NCBI GenBank assembly: GCA_905213895.1
Contig: CAJMKE010000012.1
Location: forward strand, 1 to 64,000
From: an uncultured Alistipes sp.
GTDB lineage: Bacteria > Bacteroidota > Bacteroidia > Bacteroidales > Rikenellaceae
Length of the DNA: 64,000 nucleotides
Direction of reading: 5' to 3'
The position numbers were made by a program, and so were the translations under genes. Position 1 is the first letter of the stretch. Every line of letters starts with the position of its first letter. The notes beneath the pieces were generated by a model that ran no database searches, was not told the DNA's origin, and saw only the letters and a program-made list of their open reading frames with translations. Positions 8,968-18,127 of this stretch are shown here, piece after piece.

Positions 8968-9357
8968 ATGAAAAAGATTCTGATTGTAATATTTGTGTCC
9001 GTTTTGTCGCTTTTTTCTGCGGCGGCACAGACGACGGACGGTGCGCATCTGAAACTCGATGCCGCCACTCTCGACTTCGGCGACGTGCAGCGTCGCGGAG
9101 GGGATTTGGTGCGCGAAATCGGATTCGTGAACGACGGTTCGTCGCCTCTCGTGATACTCAGCGTTACTACGTCGTGTTCGTGCCTCAAAGCGGACTATTC
9201 GCGCAAGCCCGTCGCTGCCGGCGAACGCGGCGTAATAAAAATCATCTGCGAAGCCCGCAAAATGGAACTCGGCGTGTTCCACCGTGTGATACAGGTGCGC
9301 TCCAACTCCGCCGACGGGGTGAATCTGATAACCGTGCAGGGCAACTCCCTCGAATAG
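8968..9357 (+). CDS. DUF1573 family secreted protein
   Basis: The 129-residue protein has a signal peptide of about 20 residues (VLSLFSAAAQT) and a single immunoglobulin-like DUF1573 domain. The family pattern is plain: LDFGDVQRRGGDLVREIGFVNDGSSPLVI, then VTTSCSCLKADYS with the paired cysteines, GERGVIKI and the closing strands. DUF1573 proteins are common exported proteins in Bacteroidetes; no reaction is known. The gene stands alone between repeat-rich intergenic regions. Confidence 0.85.
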   Translation: MKKILIVIFVSVLSLFSAAAQTTDGAHLKLDAATLDFGDVQRRGGDLVREIGFVNDGSSPLVILSVTTSCSCLKADYSRKPVAAGERGVIKIICEARKMELGVFHRVIQVRSNSADGVNLITVQGNSLE

Positions 9358-9526
9358 TTCGGTGCGTCATGGCAGGCAATCTGCGGCGTTGTTTTCGGCA
9401 TTCGGCTTCGGTCATTTACGATGAGTAAACTCCCTTGCCTCAGCCTTAACGCCTTGCATATTACCCGCTCTGACACACCGAGGGTAATATGCTGTGTTAC
9501 GCTCGCTCGCCGAATTCGTCATCCTG

Positions 9527-9596
9527 AGCGGAGCGAAGGATCTGAAACTTCGTCAGAAACAGATTCTTCGCATCACTTCTTCTGCTCGGAATAACG
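9527..9596. repeat. HPERSEG-type palindromic element
   Basis: A diverged copy that starts CGTCATCCTGAGCGGAGCG and ends TGCTCGGAATAACG; the right end has lost some pairing with the left. Confidence 0.8.
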
Positions 9597-9757
9597 ATTG
9601 TCGATGGTTTATTCGCTTCACATGCCTTACCCCCCCCAAAAAAAAACATTCTGCCCAGTCCCCGTCTTCCGTTCCGCCGCGCCTCTGTCTGCCCCTCGGA
9701 AAGAGATATTTTAAGATTTTTTAATTACTAATTTTCTGCAAAATATTTCGAGTTTTA

Positions 9758-9788
9758 TTGCTCATCTAAAAATAAATTTTTATTTTTG
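9758..9788 (+). promoter_or_regulatory. Promoter of the SusC/SusD operon
   Basis: A TTG at 9758-9760, a 20-bp spacer and TATTTTTG at 9781-9788 fit the Bacteroidetes -33/-7 consensus (TTTG, 19-21 bp, TAnnTTTG). The susC-like start at 9835 is about 45 bp downstream. Confidence 0.7.
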
Positions 9789-9834
9789 TATGAATTTATG
9801 TAACCAATTTTTAACAAAACTTAATAATTAACCT

Positions 9835-12800
9835 ATGAAAAAAGATTTACTTCTTGCTTCAAACGGTGTTCGCAAACTGGCGATGTCGGTAGTAATGCTG
9901 TCATTGTTAGTTTGTTGCGCATTGTTTAGTCCGGTTAATGCCTACGCCCAAAAAGGTAAGCAGGTTACCGGTAAAGTTACAGATGCCAACGGTCCGATGA
10001 TCGGTGTTACGGTTTCTGTGAAGGGCATGGACACGCGTGCGACGCTGACTAATTTCGACGGTACGTATACCATCGACGTTGCCGGTGTTGCCGACCCGTC
10101 CCTCGAATTCACGTACATCGGTTACGCTCCGCAGACTATCGCAGTCGGCTCGAAAACGGTAATCGACGTCGTGATGGCTGAGGAGACCAAGAAAATCGAG
10201 GAGGTCGTCGTAACCGCACTCGGTATCACCCGCGCCGAGAAGTCGCTGGGTTATGCCGTTTCGAAGGTGTCGGGCGACGATATCGCCAAGACGGTATCGG
10301 GCAACTGGCTCGACGGTATGAACGGTAAGGTCGCAGGTATGTCCTTCGAGTCCGCTGCTACGGGTCCTTCGGGTTCGGTTCGTGTAACTCTCCGCGGTGA
10401 GTCCTCCCTGTCGCACGACAACAACGAGGCTCTCTTCGTGGTGGACGGTGTGCCGTTGGGAAGCGACAATACCGCATCGGGCGGCGATAACGAATCCGCC
10501 GACGCGCCTATCGACTACGGTAACGGTATCGGCGACCTGAACCCCGACGACATCGCTTCGGTTTCCGTCCTGAAAGGTCCTGCCGCAACCGCACTTTACG
10601 GTTCGCGTGCGCAGAACGGTGCAGTCATCATCACCACCAAGAGCGGTCAGAAGAACAAGGGTATCGGCGTTACGTATTCGTTCTCGTTCGTAGCCGAGCA
10701 GGCTTCGTACTGGCCGGATTTCCAGGAGGAGTACGGTTCGGGTACCGCATCGCTTACGACCCGATACACCCATCCGGTTCTGGGTCAGGTAGTCCCTCAG
10801 CAATATTATTCCGCATGGGATGTCTATTCGGGTTCGAGCAAACTGGCTGACCGTACATGGAGTTTGAATGCTTGGGGTGCCAAATACGGAACCGATATGG
10901 GTTACGGTTACGATGAAAAGGGCAACAGTTTGACCTATATGTACAAGTCCCTCGATTTCGAGGCTTTGAAGGCAGGCTGGGGCAGTACGATTCTTACCGG
11001 TAAGGTGGACGGTCTGTACCCTACGGCGGAAGAGCGCTACTATACGCTGCTCCCTTATCTGCCTCAGGATTACTACAAGGGATTCTATGAGACGGGTCTT
11101 ACCTTCAAGAACTCGATTGCCATCAGCGGTAACAACGGCAAGGGTACTTCGGTGCGCGCTTCGTTCCAGGATACCCGCAACGACTGGATTGTCCCTAACA
11201 TGGGTTACAACCAGGAGTCGGCAAGTTTCAGCATCAATACCAAATTAAATAAGGTAATCAAGTTCAATGCGAAGGTGAACTACTACCGCAAGAAGTCGGA
11301 CAACCTCCCTACGACCGGTTACAACGTGTCTTCCCCGGTCTATCAGTTGATGGGTAACCACCCGAACGTTTCGGTGGATTCGTACTACGAGGAGTATCTC
11401 AGCGGTCGTATTCAGGAGGCTTACGCAAACAAGGCGGGCGAGGATTCCGCAAGTTTGAACTCCCTCATCACCAACAACGGTTCTTCGCGTCGCGATAACG
11501 TTTACTGGCTGGCATACGAGTTCCTCAATACGCAGGTGCGCGACCGTGTATACGGTAACATGCAGGTGGTATTCGACATCACGAAGGATTTGAGCCTGTT
11601 CGTCCGTTCGGGTCTCGACTTCTATCAGGACTACCGTACTTCGCGCAAGCCTCAATATGCGAACAACTACGCTGACGGATGGTTCCGCGTTCAGGACATC
11701 TTCCGCTATGAGGTGAACAGCGACTTCCTCCTCTCGTACAAGCATCAGTTCAACCGATTCTTCCTCAGCGTGAACTTCGGTGGTAACAATATGGTATACA
11801 ATCACCGCAACACTTCGATGATTGCCGAGAAACTCTCGACTCCGAACGTGTTCATGATTTCCAACTCCATCGACCGTCCGAAAGTAAGTTACGCGCTTAC
11901 CGAGAAGATGGTGAACTCGTTGTACGGAATGATTTCGTTGAACTACAACGATACCTATTTCTTGGATTTGACCGCCCGTAACGACTGGTCGTCCGCTTTG
12001 AAGAAGGGCAACAACTCCTACTTCTATCCTTCGGTCAGCGCATCCATCCTGCTCGACCAGGCTATCCCGGGATTGCGCGACACCAACTGGCTCGATATGT
12101 TGAAGATTCGTGGTTCGTGGGCGAATGTGGGTAACGATACCGCCGCTTACCGTATCACCGACTACTATACGAACTCGTCCTACAACTCGTCGTTCGTGCT
12201 TCCGGGTACTCTGGCATTCGAGGATTTGAAGCCTGAGAACACCGAGTCGTGGGAGGTAGGTTTGGAGGCTCACTTCTTCAAGAAGCGTCTCTCGCTCGAC
12301 GTCGCTTACTACGACAGCAACACGACCAACCAGATTCTGGACGTCCCTACCGACCAGATTACGGGTGCCAACTACAAGCGAATCAATGCAGGTAAGGTGA
12401 ACAACCACGGTGTCGAAATCTCGCTGGGTGCCAAAATCATTCAGGCTCGCAACTTCTCGTGGGACTTCAACTTCAACTGGTCGAAGAACTGGAACCGCCT
12501 TATCGAACTGGCTCCTGGTGTAGACCTCTATCAGTTGAACACCGGCTTCACTTCCGGAAACAACGTGTTCATCTACGCTTATCCGAAGGGTTCGAAGAAC
12601 TATCCTAACGGTACCGAACTCGGTCGTATCTTCGGTTACGGTTTCCAGCGTGCTCCTCAGGGTGCATACTATATCGACGCAGAAGGTCGTAAGGTCGACT
12701 GCGCAGGCAAAATCATCGTGGACTCGAACGGTTATCCGCAACTCGATACCACCAACTTGCAGGACTTCGGCTCCATCTATCCTGACTGGAAGGGCGGTTT

Positions 12801-13323
12801 CAACACCACGTTCCGCTACAAGAACCTGCGTCTGGGCTTGCAGTTCACCTATCAGTACGGAGGCAAGTGCTACTCGCTGACCCATGCCGTTCTGGCTGCT
12901 GCCGGTAAGACCAAGGATACTCTCTACGGTCGTTACGACGGTCTGGTATTCGACGGCGTCAATCTGACGTCTAACGGTACCTATACCAAGAACACTACCA
13001 TCACGCAGAGTGCCGGACTGTTCTATCAGGACTACTACTATAACCGCAAGAACTCCGAAACCAACACGTTCGATACTTCGTTCCTGAAACTCAAACAAAT
13101 CAGCCTCGATTACTCGCTCGGAAAGAAGGCGATTCAGAAAATCGGCTGGCTCAGAAGTTTCTCTGTCGGCGTATTCGTAACGAATGTTTTCTGCGTAACC
13201 GACTTTCCTCAGTACGATCCGGAGGCTGCGACGTTCAACTCGGCATCCATCAGCCGCGGTATCGAAACCGGTGCTTACCCTATGACCCGTACCTACGGTC
13301 TTACTCTTAAACTGGGCTTCTAA
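9835..13323 (+). CDS. SusC/RagA-type TonB-linked outer-membrane transporter
   Basis: The 1162-residue protein has a signal peptide (about residues 1-38, ending near NAYAQ), a CarboxypepD_reg-like domain (about 41-115: VTGKVTDANGPMIGVTVSVKG), a TonB-box region (KKIEEVVVTALG), a plug domain with the SusC signature DPDD-like NPDDIASVSVLKGPAATALYG near residue 240, and a long beta-barrel ending in an aromatic residue (LGF). It would import a bound nutrient in a TonB-dependent way with the SusD-like lipoprotein that follows 19 bp later. Its substrate cannot be read from sequence. The operon continues with BACON and phosphoesterase lipoproteins. Firm at family level. Confidence 0.96.
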   Translation: MKKDLLLASNGVRKLAMSVVMLSLLVCCALFSPVNAYAQKGKQVTGKVTDANGPMIGVTVSVKGMDTRATLTNFDGTYTIDVAGVADPSLEFTYIGYAPQTIAVGSKTVIDVVMAEETKKIEEVVVTALGITRAEKSLGYAVSKVSGDDIAKTVSGNWLDGMNGKVAGMSFESAATGPSGSVRVTLRGESSLSHDNNEALFVVDGVPLGSDNTASGGDNESADAPIDYGNGIGDLNPDDIASVSVLKGPAATALYGSRAQNGAVIITTKSGQKNKGIGVTYSFSFVAEQASYWPDFQEEYGSGTASLTTRYTHPVLGQVVPQQYYSAWDVYSGSSKLADRTWSLNAWGAKYGTDMGYGYDEKGNSLTYMYKSLDFEALKAGWGSTILTGKVDGLYPTAEERYYTLLPYLPQDYYKGFYETGLTFKNSIAISGNNGKGTSVRASFQDTRNDWIVPNMGYNQESASFSINTKLNKVIKFNAKVNYYRKKSDNLPTTGYNVSSPVYQLMGNHPNVSVDSYYEEYLSGRIQEAYANKAGEDSASLNSLITNNGSSRRDNVYWLAYEFLNTQVRDRVYGNMQVVFDITKDLSLFVRSGLDFYQDYRTSRKPQYANNYADGWFRVQDIFRYEVNSDFLLSYKHQFNRFFLSVNFGGNNMVYNHRNTSMIAEKLSTPNVFMISNSIDRPKVSYALTEKMVNSLYGMISLNYNDTYFLDLTARNDWSSALKKGNNSYFYPSVSASILLDQAIPGLRDTNWLDMLKIRGSWANVGNDTAAYRITDYYTNSSYNSSFVLPGTLAFEDLKPENTESWEVGLEAHFFKKRLSLDVAYYDSNTTNQILDVPTDQITGANYKRINAGKVNNHGVEISLGAKIIQARNFSWDFNFNWSKNWNRLIELAPGVDLYQLNTGFTSGNNVFIYAYPKGSKNYPNGTELGRIFGYGFQRAPQGAYYIDAEGRKVDCAGKIIVDSNGYPQLDTTNLQDFGSIYPDWKGGFNTTFRYKNLRLGLQFTYQYGGKCYSLTHAVLAAAGKTKDTLYGRYDGLVFDGVNLTSNGTYTKNTTITQSAGLFYQDYYYNRKNSETNTFDTSFLKLKQISLDYSLGKKAIQKIGWLRSFSVGVFVTNVFCVTDFPQYDPEAATFNSASISRGIETGAYPMTRTYGLTLKLGF

Positions 13324-13342
13324 TAAATAAATATAAGTATAT

Positions 13343-15073
13343 ATGAAAACATTGAAATATATAGCAGCAGCATTGGTACTCTTCTCGGCTTCGTCTTGCC
13401 GCACTCTCGAAGAGTATAATGTCAGCCATAACCAGATTCCGGTAGGCGAGGCTCAGCCGTGCGATATGATGGATGAAATCATTTGCTCGGGAGCAATCAA
13501 CTGCCAGCAGCGATTCTACGACACCTATGCCGAACTGATGCAGTATACCTGTATCACATCTTCGTCCAATGAGGTTATCAGCCGTTACTATATAGCACCG
13601 AGTTATATAGAGAACTGCTGGAACAACTTCTCCCGCTGGGCAGCGAATGCCGACCACATGTATCAGTTGGCAGACAAACTCGACGACAACAACTATCGTG
13701 CAGTCGCTCTTACGCTCCGCGCGATGTATATGGACATGCTTGTTTCGACGTTCGGATATGTTCCGTTCTCCGAGGCTTTCAAAATCCGCGAGGGCAACAA
13801 CAAGCCGGTATTCGACTCTCCGAAAGAGATTTATTCTCAGTTGATTATCGACCTCGAAACCGCCAATGAACTTTACGACACTTCCAAGAACCTCAGCAAC
13901 GTAAAGAAGGACAAACTTTATGCGGGCGATACCAAGAAGTGGCAGAAGTTCACCAACTCGCTGATGCTGCGTATGCTGATGCGTCTGTCGGAGCGTTCGA
14001 CCGAGATGGAAATCGTGTGGGGTGAGTCTGTCGTTCAGAAAATCAAGAATATCATCGACAATTCCGCAAAATATCCGGTGATGACCGATTACGAGGATAA
14101 CGCGTGCGTTTATTTCTCGGGTGAGGCTCCGTTCCAGAACGGTTGGGGCGGTTACACCGAGTCCACTCTCGCAGGACACCGTTTCACGGAGCATATGTAC
14201 AACCTGTTGAGACCTCAACTCAACGGTGCGAGAGGCGGCGACCCTCGCGTGTATATCTGGTTCATGCCTTATTCCGCAAGTTACGGCTGGATTGGTCTTC
14301 CGTCGGGTATCCCGGGCGACGACATGCAGTCGGCAGGTTATACCGTCATGAACTTCCAGACGATGAACAACTACAAACTTCCATATTCGTTCATGAACTG
14401 CGACGAGGTTTATTTCATCAAGGCAGAGGCTTATGCCCGCACTACCGATGACTGGGCGATGATTTCCGCATCGGAGAACATTATCCGCGACCTTTACAAT
14501 ACGGGTATCAAGAAGTCCTGCGAGTTCTGGCGTCATATCTATCGCGACGTACTCGGTTATGACGGTCGTTTCATCGACATCGACTCGCAGCCGAAATACC
14601 GTAACTTCTTCGCTTGCTACGATGACCCGAACGACGATACTCCGTACAGTCTCCCGATGTATTCGACTGCGGCAAACAAGGCTGCCGGAAAGGTTCTGAA
14701 CTATATGGAACTGGTTCCTGTAATCAGTAATCCGGCAATCGAGTATTACTATACCGAGGTTGCGCCGTTCAACATGAGCGACCCAATCAAGTGCATTCTC
14801 GAACAGAAGTTCATCGCCAACTTCCGTGTAGGATTGGAGGGGTGGTGCGACTATCGCCGTACCGGTTATCCGGAGATGACGATTCTCGACGGTACGTACA
14901 ACAACCACATTCTCCCTTATCGTCTGGTTTATCCTAACAGAACCAAGACGACGAACGACGAGAATTACCAGAAACTGCTTTCGGTATTGAGTTCGACTTA
15001 TTACGACGGAGCGGACGACATGCTGACCCCTATCTGGTGGAGTGAAGCCGCTTTGCAGAAAGAGATTCGTTAA
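13343..15073 (+). CDS. SusD/RagB-type nutrient-binding lipoprotein
   Basis: The 576-residue lipoprotein has a lipobox at SASSC (Cys19), placing it on the outer membrane surface as the lid of the SusC-like barrel. The family pattern is seen in the N-terminal helices (DRMYQLADKL-like MYQLADKLDDNNYRAVALTLRAMYMDMLVSTFG), the central PVF-D-SPKEIYSQLIIDLETA segment, EVYFIKAEAYAR and a C-terminal FIANFRVGLEGWCDYRRTG near residue 500. It lies 19 bp after the SusC-like gene. The ligand is unknown. Identification is firm. Confidence 0.94.
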   Translation: MKTLKYIAAALVLFSASSCRTLEEYNVSHNQIPVGEAQPCDMMDEIICSGAINCQQRFYDTYAELMQYTCITSSSNEVISRYYIAPSYIENCWNNFSRWAANADHMYQLADKLDDNNYRAVALTLRAMYMDMLVSTFGYVPFSEAFKIREGNNKPVFDSPKEIYSQLIIDLETANELYDTSKNLSNVKKDKLYAGDTKKWQKFTNSLMLRMLMRLSERSTEMEIVWGESVVQKIKNIIDNSAKYPVMTDYEDNACVYFSGEAPFQNGWGGYTESTLAGHRFTEHMYNLLRPQLNGARGGDPRVYIWFMPYSASYGWIGLPSGIPGDDMQSAGYTVMNFQTMNNYKLPYSFMNCDEVYFIKAEAYARTTDDWAMISASENIIRDLYNTGIKKSCEFWRHIYRDVLGYDGRFIDIDSQPKYRNFFACYDDPNDDTPYSLPMYSTAANKAAGKVLNYMELVPVISNPAIEYYYTEVAPFNMSDPIKCILEQKFIANFRVGLEGWCDYRRTGYPEMTILDGTYNNHILPYRLVYPNRTKTTNDENYQKLLSVLSSTYYDGADDMLTPIWWSEAALQKEIR

Positions 15074-15094
15074 TTTGTTAATAGATTGAAAATT

Positions 15095-15859
15095 ATGAAA
15101 TATACAGTTAAATATCTGAAATCTGCGGCATATTTGCTGGCACTCGCTTCGATGATATGCATCACCGGCTGCAAGGACGACGATGACATCTATCATCCGT
15201 ATGATGACGTTTACAGTGGCGACTATGCGATATTTGCAGGTTCCAACAGCACCGAGGAGTCTCTTGAAGTCGATACGAACGGAATGATCGGCGAAAGTTT
15301 CGCCAATTCCATGACGTATGACATGTACACCAATGCAGGAGACTGGAAAATCGAATACGATTTTTCGAGATGTTTCAACCCGAAACCCGAAATCTCGTGG
15401 ATTGAGGCTTGGCCTAACGAGGGTAACGGCGACGGACGCTTTACGATTAAGTTCTATGCCAATACCGACCAGGGCGATACGAAGTATGCCAATATCAATA
15501 TCGTTTCCGGCGGCAAAATCATCAAGACCATCGCTGTCAAGCAGGCAGGTGCCACTTCGGTGCGTCTGGGTCTTGCGGCGACATTCATGTCGATTCTCAA
15601 TCTGGAAGCGAACGATACGGCTGACAAGACGGTTCCGCTCAGCGTGAACGTATTCTGGGATGCATACGTGGAGTATGCCGACGAATATGTTGCCGACTGG
15701 GTGCATCTGAAAGAGATTACGAATGTGCAGAACCTGCAATTCAATATCGACCAGAACTATACGACGGAAACGCGTACCGCTACCATCGTAATCTACCAGA
15801 TTACCGACCCTAACAACACTACCACGATTACCATCAACCAAAAGGGCGTAAGCGAGTAA
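15095..15859 (+). CDS. BACON-domain lipoprotein
   Basis: The 254-residue protein has a lipoprotein signal with Cys26 (ICITGCKDD). Two BACON-like beta-sandwich units follow, at about residues 75-155 (ISWIEAWPN ... KTIAVKQAG) and 165-250 (VADWVHLKEI ... TTITINQKG); both end with the typical VxQ-like G closing strand. BACON domains in Bacteroidetes often bind glycans or mucin or simply act as spacers. Start ATG 15095 is preferred over an upstream TTG at 15086. The gene sits 21 bp after the SusD-like gene in the same operon and occupies the place of a surface glycan-binding protein. Confidence 0.8.
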   Translation: MKYTVKYLKSAAYLLALASMICITGCKDDDDIYHPYDDVYSGDYAIFAGSNSTEESLEVDTNGMIGESFANSMTYDMYTNAGDWKIEYDFSRCFNPKPEISWIEAWPNEGNGDGRFTIKFYANTDQGDTKYANINIVSGGKIIKTIAVKQAGATSVRLGLAATFMSILNLEANDTADKTVPLSVNVFWDAYVEYADEYVADWVHLKEITNVQNLQFNIDQNYTTETRTATIVIYQITDPNNTTTITINQKGVSE

Positions 15860-15889
15860 GTGCCGTAACAAAATAATATTATTACCAAA

Positions 15890-18109
15890 ATGAGAAATTG
15901 GATAAAATTTGTATCCGCAGTTTTGTTTGTCGGTCTGATGTCGGCAGGAATGACGGGATGTACCAAAACCGAGGTTAACCCGGGCAATGATCCGTCGTCG
16001 ACGATATTGACCAACATCGGAGGATTGCAAAGCCGATTGTTCACACTCAACGGCGAGGCGGTGATGGTTGCATCGGGCGCCCAACTGACGGATGTGATAA
16101 CGATGACCGGCACGAATACCTACGACTGCGAGATAACGAGTGTGGGAGAGACGAATTTCAAGTTTCGCGTACCGGGCGATCTTGTAGGTGGCGAGTACTC
16201 ATTTAGCATCAAGCGCGGCGAAACCGTCCAGAATATTGGCGGTCCGTGGACAATCGCTGTCCGTGCATTCAATCCGAATGTGCCGGATGACGGCAAGTCG
16301 TCGCTGCGCGGTATGGTTTACTGCGACTCCAAGGGTGTCGACGGCGTTCTCGTTACCGACGGTGTCAATTTTACGGAAACAAAGGACGGAGGTAAATATT
16401 ATCTTGCATCGGACAAGCGTTACGGCGTGGTCTATATCGTCCTGCCTTCGGGCTACGATGTCGCCACGCGTAAGGCGATGCCTCAATTCTGGGCAGCGAC
16501 TAACGATGATTCGTCCGTTCGCGAGCAGCACAATTTCGAGTTGTTCAAGAACGACAATACGAATCACACGGTGCTTGTCGCAACCGATATCCACCTTTCG
16601 AACCGTAATCTCTATCCGTTGGATTTGACGCAGTTCTCTGCCGGCTTCGTTAATGAAGTCAAAGCCAACTACACCGGTCAGAAGAGCGTATATTGCTTCA
16701 ACCTCGGCGACTTCGCATGGGATATTTACTGGTATAAGTATTGGGACGGCAAGGCTTTGGAGAATGCTACGGCTCAGATTTCCGGACTTCCTTGCCAGTT
16801 CTGGTCTACCATGGGTAACCACGATAACGACGGACATGCAGGATGGACCACGAAGATGAGCAACATCCCTTATGGTACGGATGAATACTGGGCAAAGGAC
16901 CTCGAAGCATCCAAACCGTTCCGCACTGTCGTGGGTCCTACTCACATATCGATGAATATCGGTAAGGTTCACTACATTCTGGTGGATGACATCAATTACG
17001 AGAACGACTATCTCAAAGGTGCTACCGAGGAGGAAGGCTCGGATGACGATAAGATGGGCGACCGTAACTATCACGCCGGATTCCGTCCGGATGTGATAGA
17101 GTGGCTGCGCAAGGACTTGTCATACGTCGACAAATCCACTCCTGTGGTTGTCGGATTCCATATTCCGCTCGTCAATGCATTGGGAAACATGTTCAACGGA
17201 GAGTTCGTCTCCAATCCGCAGCAGTTGTACGATTTCATCAATCTGTTCAAGGACTTCTCGGAGGTGAACTTCATCTCGGGACATACCCACGTCAACCGTA
17301 TGCGTCCGCTGCCGGGCTACGGCAAGAACCTGTACGAGCATAACATCGGTTCCGTATGCGGAATCTGGTGGAATACCAGTCAGGGGTCGGGTTCCGGAAA
17401 CAGCAACGTGAACGGTCCTGCGGGTAGTCTGAACCTCTGTTCGGACGGTGCTCCTGCCGGCTATATGGTCTACGAGGTGCAGGGTACGAGCCGCTCGTGG
17501 TACTGGAAGGCGGTCGGCGTTAACAAGACGACCGTATTGAAGAGCAAGCAGTTCAAGACCTACGACATGAACGAGGTCGCTGCCTACTACAAGGCAGGCA
17601 AGGGTGGTGCATTCCTCACAGCCATTACCGGTCCGGGTATCGAGAACTCCGCAAGCGATGCCGCTCCTGGCAGCAGAATCAAGGCAACCGCCAAGTCGTA
17701 TGGTGTCGAGGAGGAAGCCAATACCGTTTGGATTAACGTATGGGGCTTCGAGAAGGGCGATTTCGCCGGCTACGGCAAGTGTTCCGTGAAGGTTATCGAG
17801 GACGGCAAGACCACCGACATAACCGAGAAGGTGAACGATGCAGCCGGAACGGTCAACCCTATCGAGGGTTACCACGACCCGCTTTCGGCAGTTACGTTCG
17901 ATGTATACCGCTACACTACGCGAGGCAGATTCTCATCCCATTCGATGAGCCGCAGTTATGCCAACCATATTTTCAAGTATATTGCGAAAAGTCCTAAATC
18001 CACGCTTACCATCGTGTATACGGACCGTTTCGGAAATACTTACCGTGAGCAGATGCAACGCCCTAAGAAATTCTGGGACGGAGCAAACCCTTACTACACA
18101 TTAGATTAA
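15890..18109 (+). CDS. Calcineurin-like phosphoesterase lipoprotein
   Basis: The 739-residue lipoprotein (lipobox MTGC, Cys24) starts with an IPT-like beta domain and a metallophosphoesterase N-domain, then a calcineurin-like catalytic domain: D233-I-H235 (ATDIHLSNRN), NLGDFAWD, MGNHDND, GFHIPLV and SGHTHVNR provide the two-metal site. A C-terminal phosphoesterase-associated domain follows (from about residue 520, YMVYEVQG). It would hydrolyse a phosphate ester outside the cell or in the periplasm; the substrate is unknown. It lies in the SusC/SusD operon where a glycoside hydrolase is expected. A second protein of the same overall plan is encoded at 48727-50355. Confidence 0.88.
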   Translation: MRNWIKFVSAVLFVGLMSAGMTGCTKTEVNPGNDPSSTILTNIGGLQSRLFTLNGEAVMVASGAQLTDVITMTGTNTYDCEITSVGETNFKFRVPGDLVGGEYSFSIKRGETVQNIGGPWTIAVRAFNPNVPDDGKSSLRGMVYCDSKGVDGVLVTDGVNFTETKDGGKYYLASDKRYGVVYIVLPSGYDVATRKAMPQFWAATNDDSSVREQHNFELFKNDNTNHTVLVATDIHLSNRNLYPLDLTQFSAGFVNEVKANYTGQKSVYCFNLGDFAWDIYWYKYWDGKALENATAQISGLPCQFWSTMGNHDNDGHAGWTTKMSNIPYGTDEYWAKDLEASKPFRTVVGPTHISMNIGKVHYILVDDINYENDYLKGATEEEGSDDDKMGDRNYHAGFRPDVIEWLRKDLSYVDKSTPVVVGFHIPLVNALGNMFNGEFVSNPQQLYDFINLFKDFSEVNFISGHTHVNRMRPLPGYGKNLYEHNIGSVCGIWWNTSQGSGSGNSNVNGPAGSLNLCSDGAPAGYMVYEVQGTSRSWYWKAVGVNKTTVLKSKQFKTYDMNEVAAYYKAGKGGAFLTAITGPGIENSASDAAPGSRIKATAKSYGVEEEANTVWINVWGFEKGDFAGYGKCSVKVIEDGKTTDITEKVNDAAGTVNPIEGYHDPLSAVTFDVYRYTTRGRFSSHSMSRSYANHIFKYIAKSPKSTLTIVYTDRFGNTYREQMQRPKKFWDGANPYYTLD

Positions 18110-18127
18110 TCAAAACTAACCAAGAAT

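Larger units (their letters stand above)
9358..9834. other. 477-bp intergenic region before susC-like gene
   Basis: No gene is supported. It holds an HPERSEG-type element (9527-9596), a C8-A9 homopolymer run (9630-9646), an AT-rich block and the promoter of the SusC/SusD operon (9758-9788). Confidence 0.7.

Noticed and set aside
13307..16084. 925-residue open frame on the minus strand
   Set aside because: Antisense to the SusD-like and BACON genes; it has no protein features.
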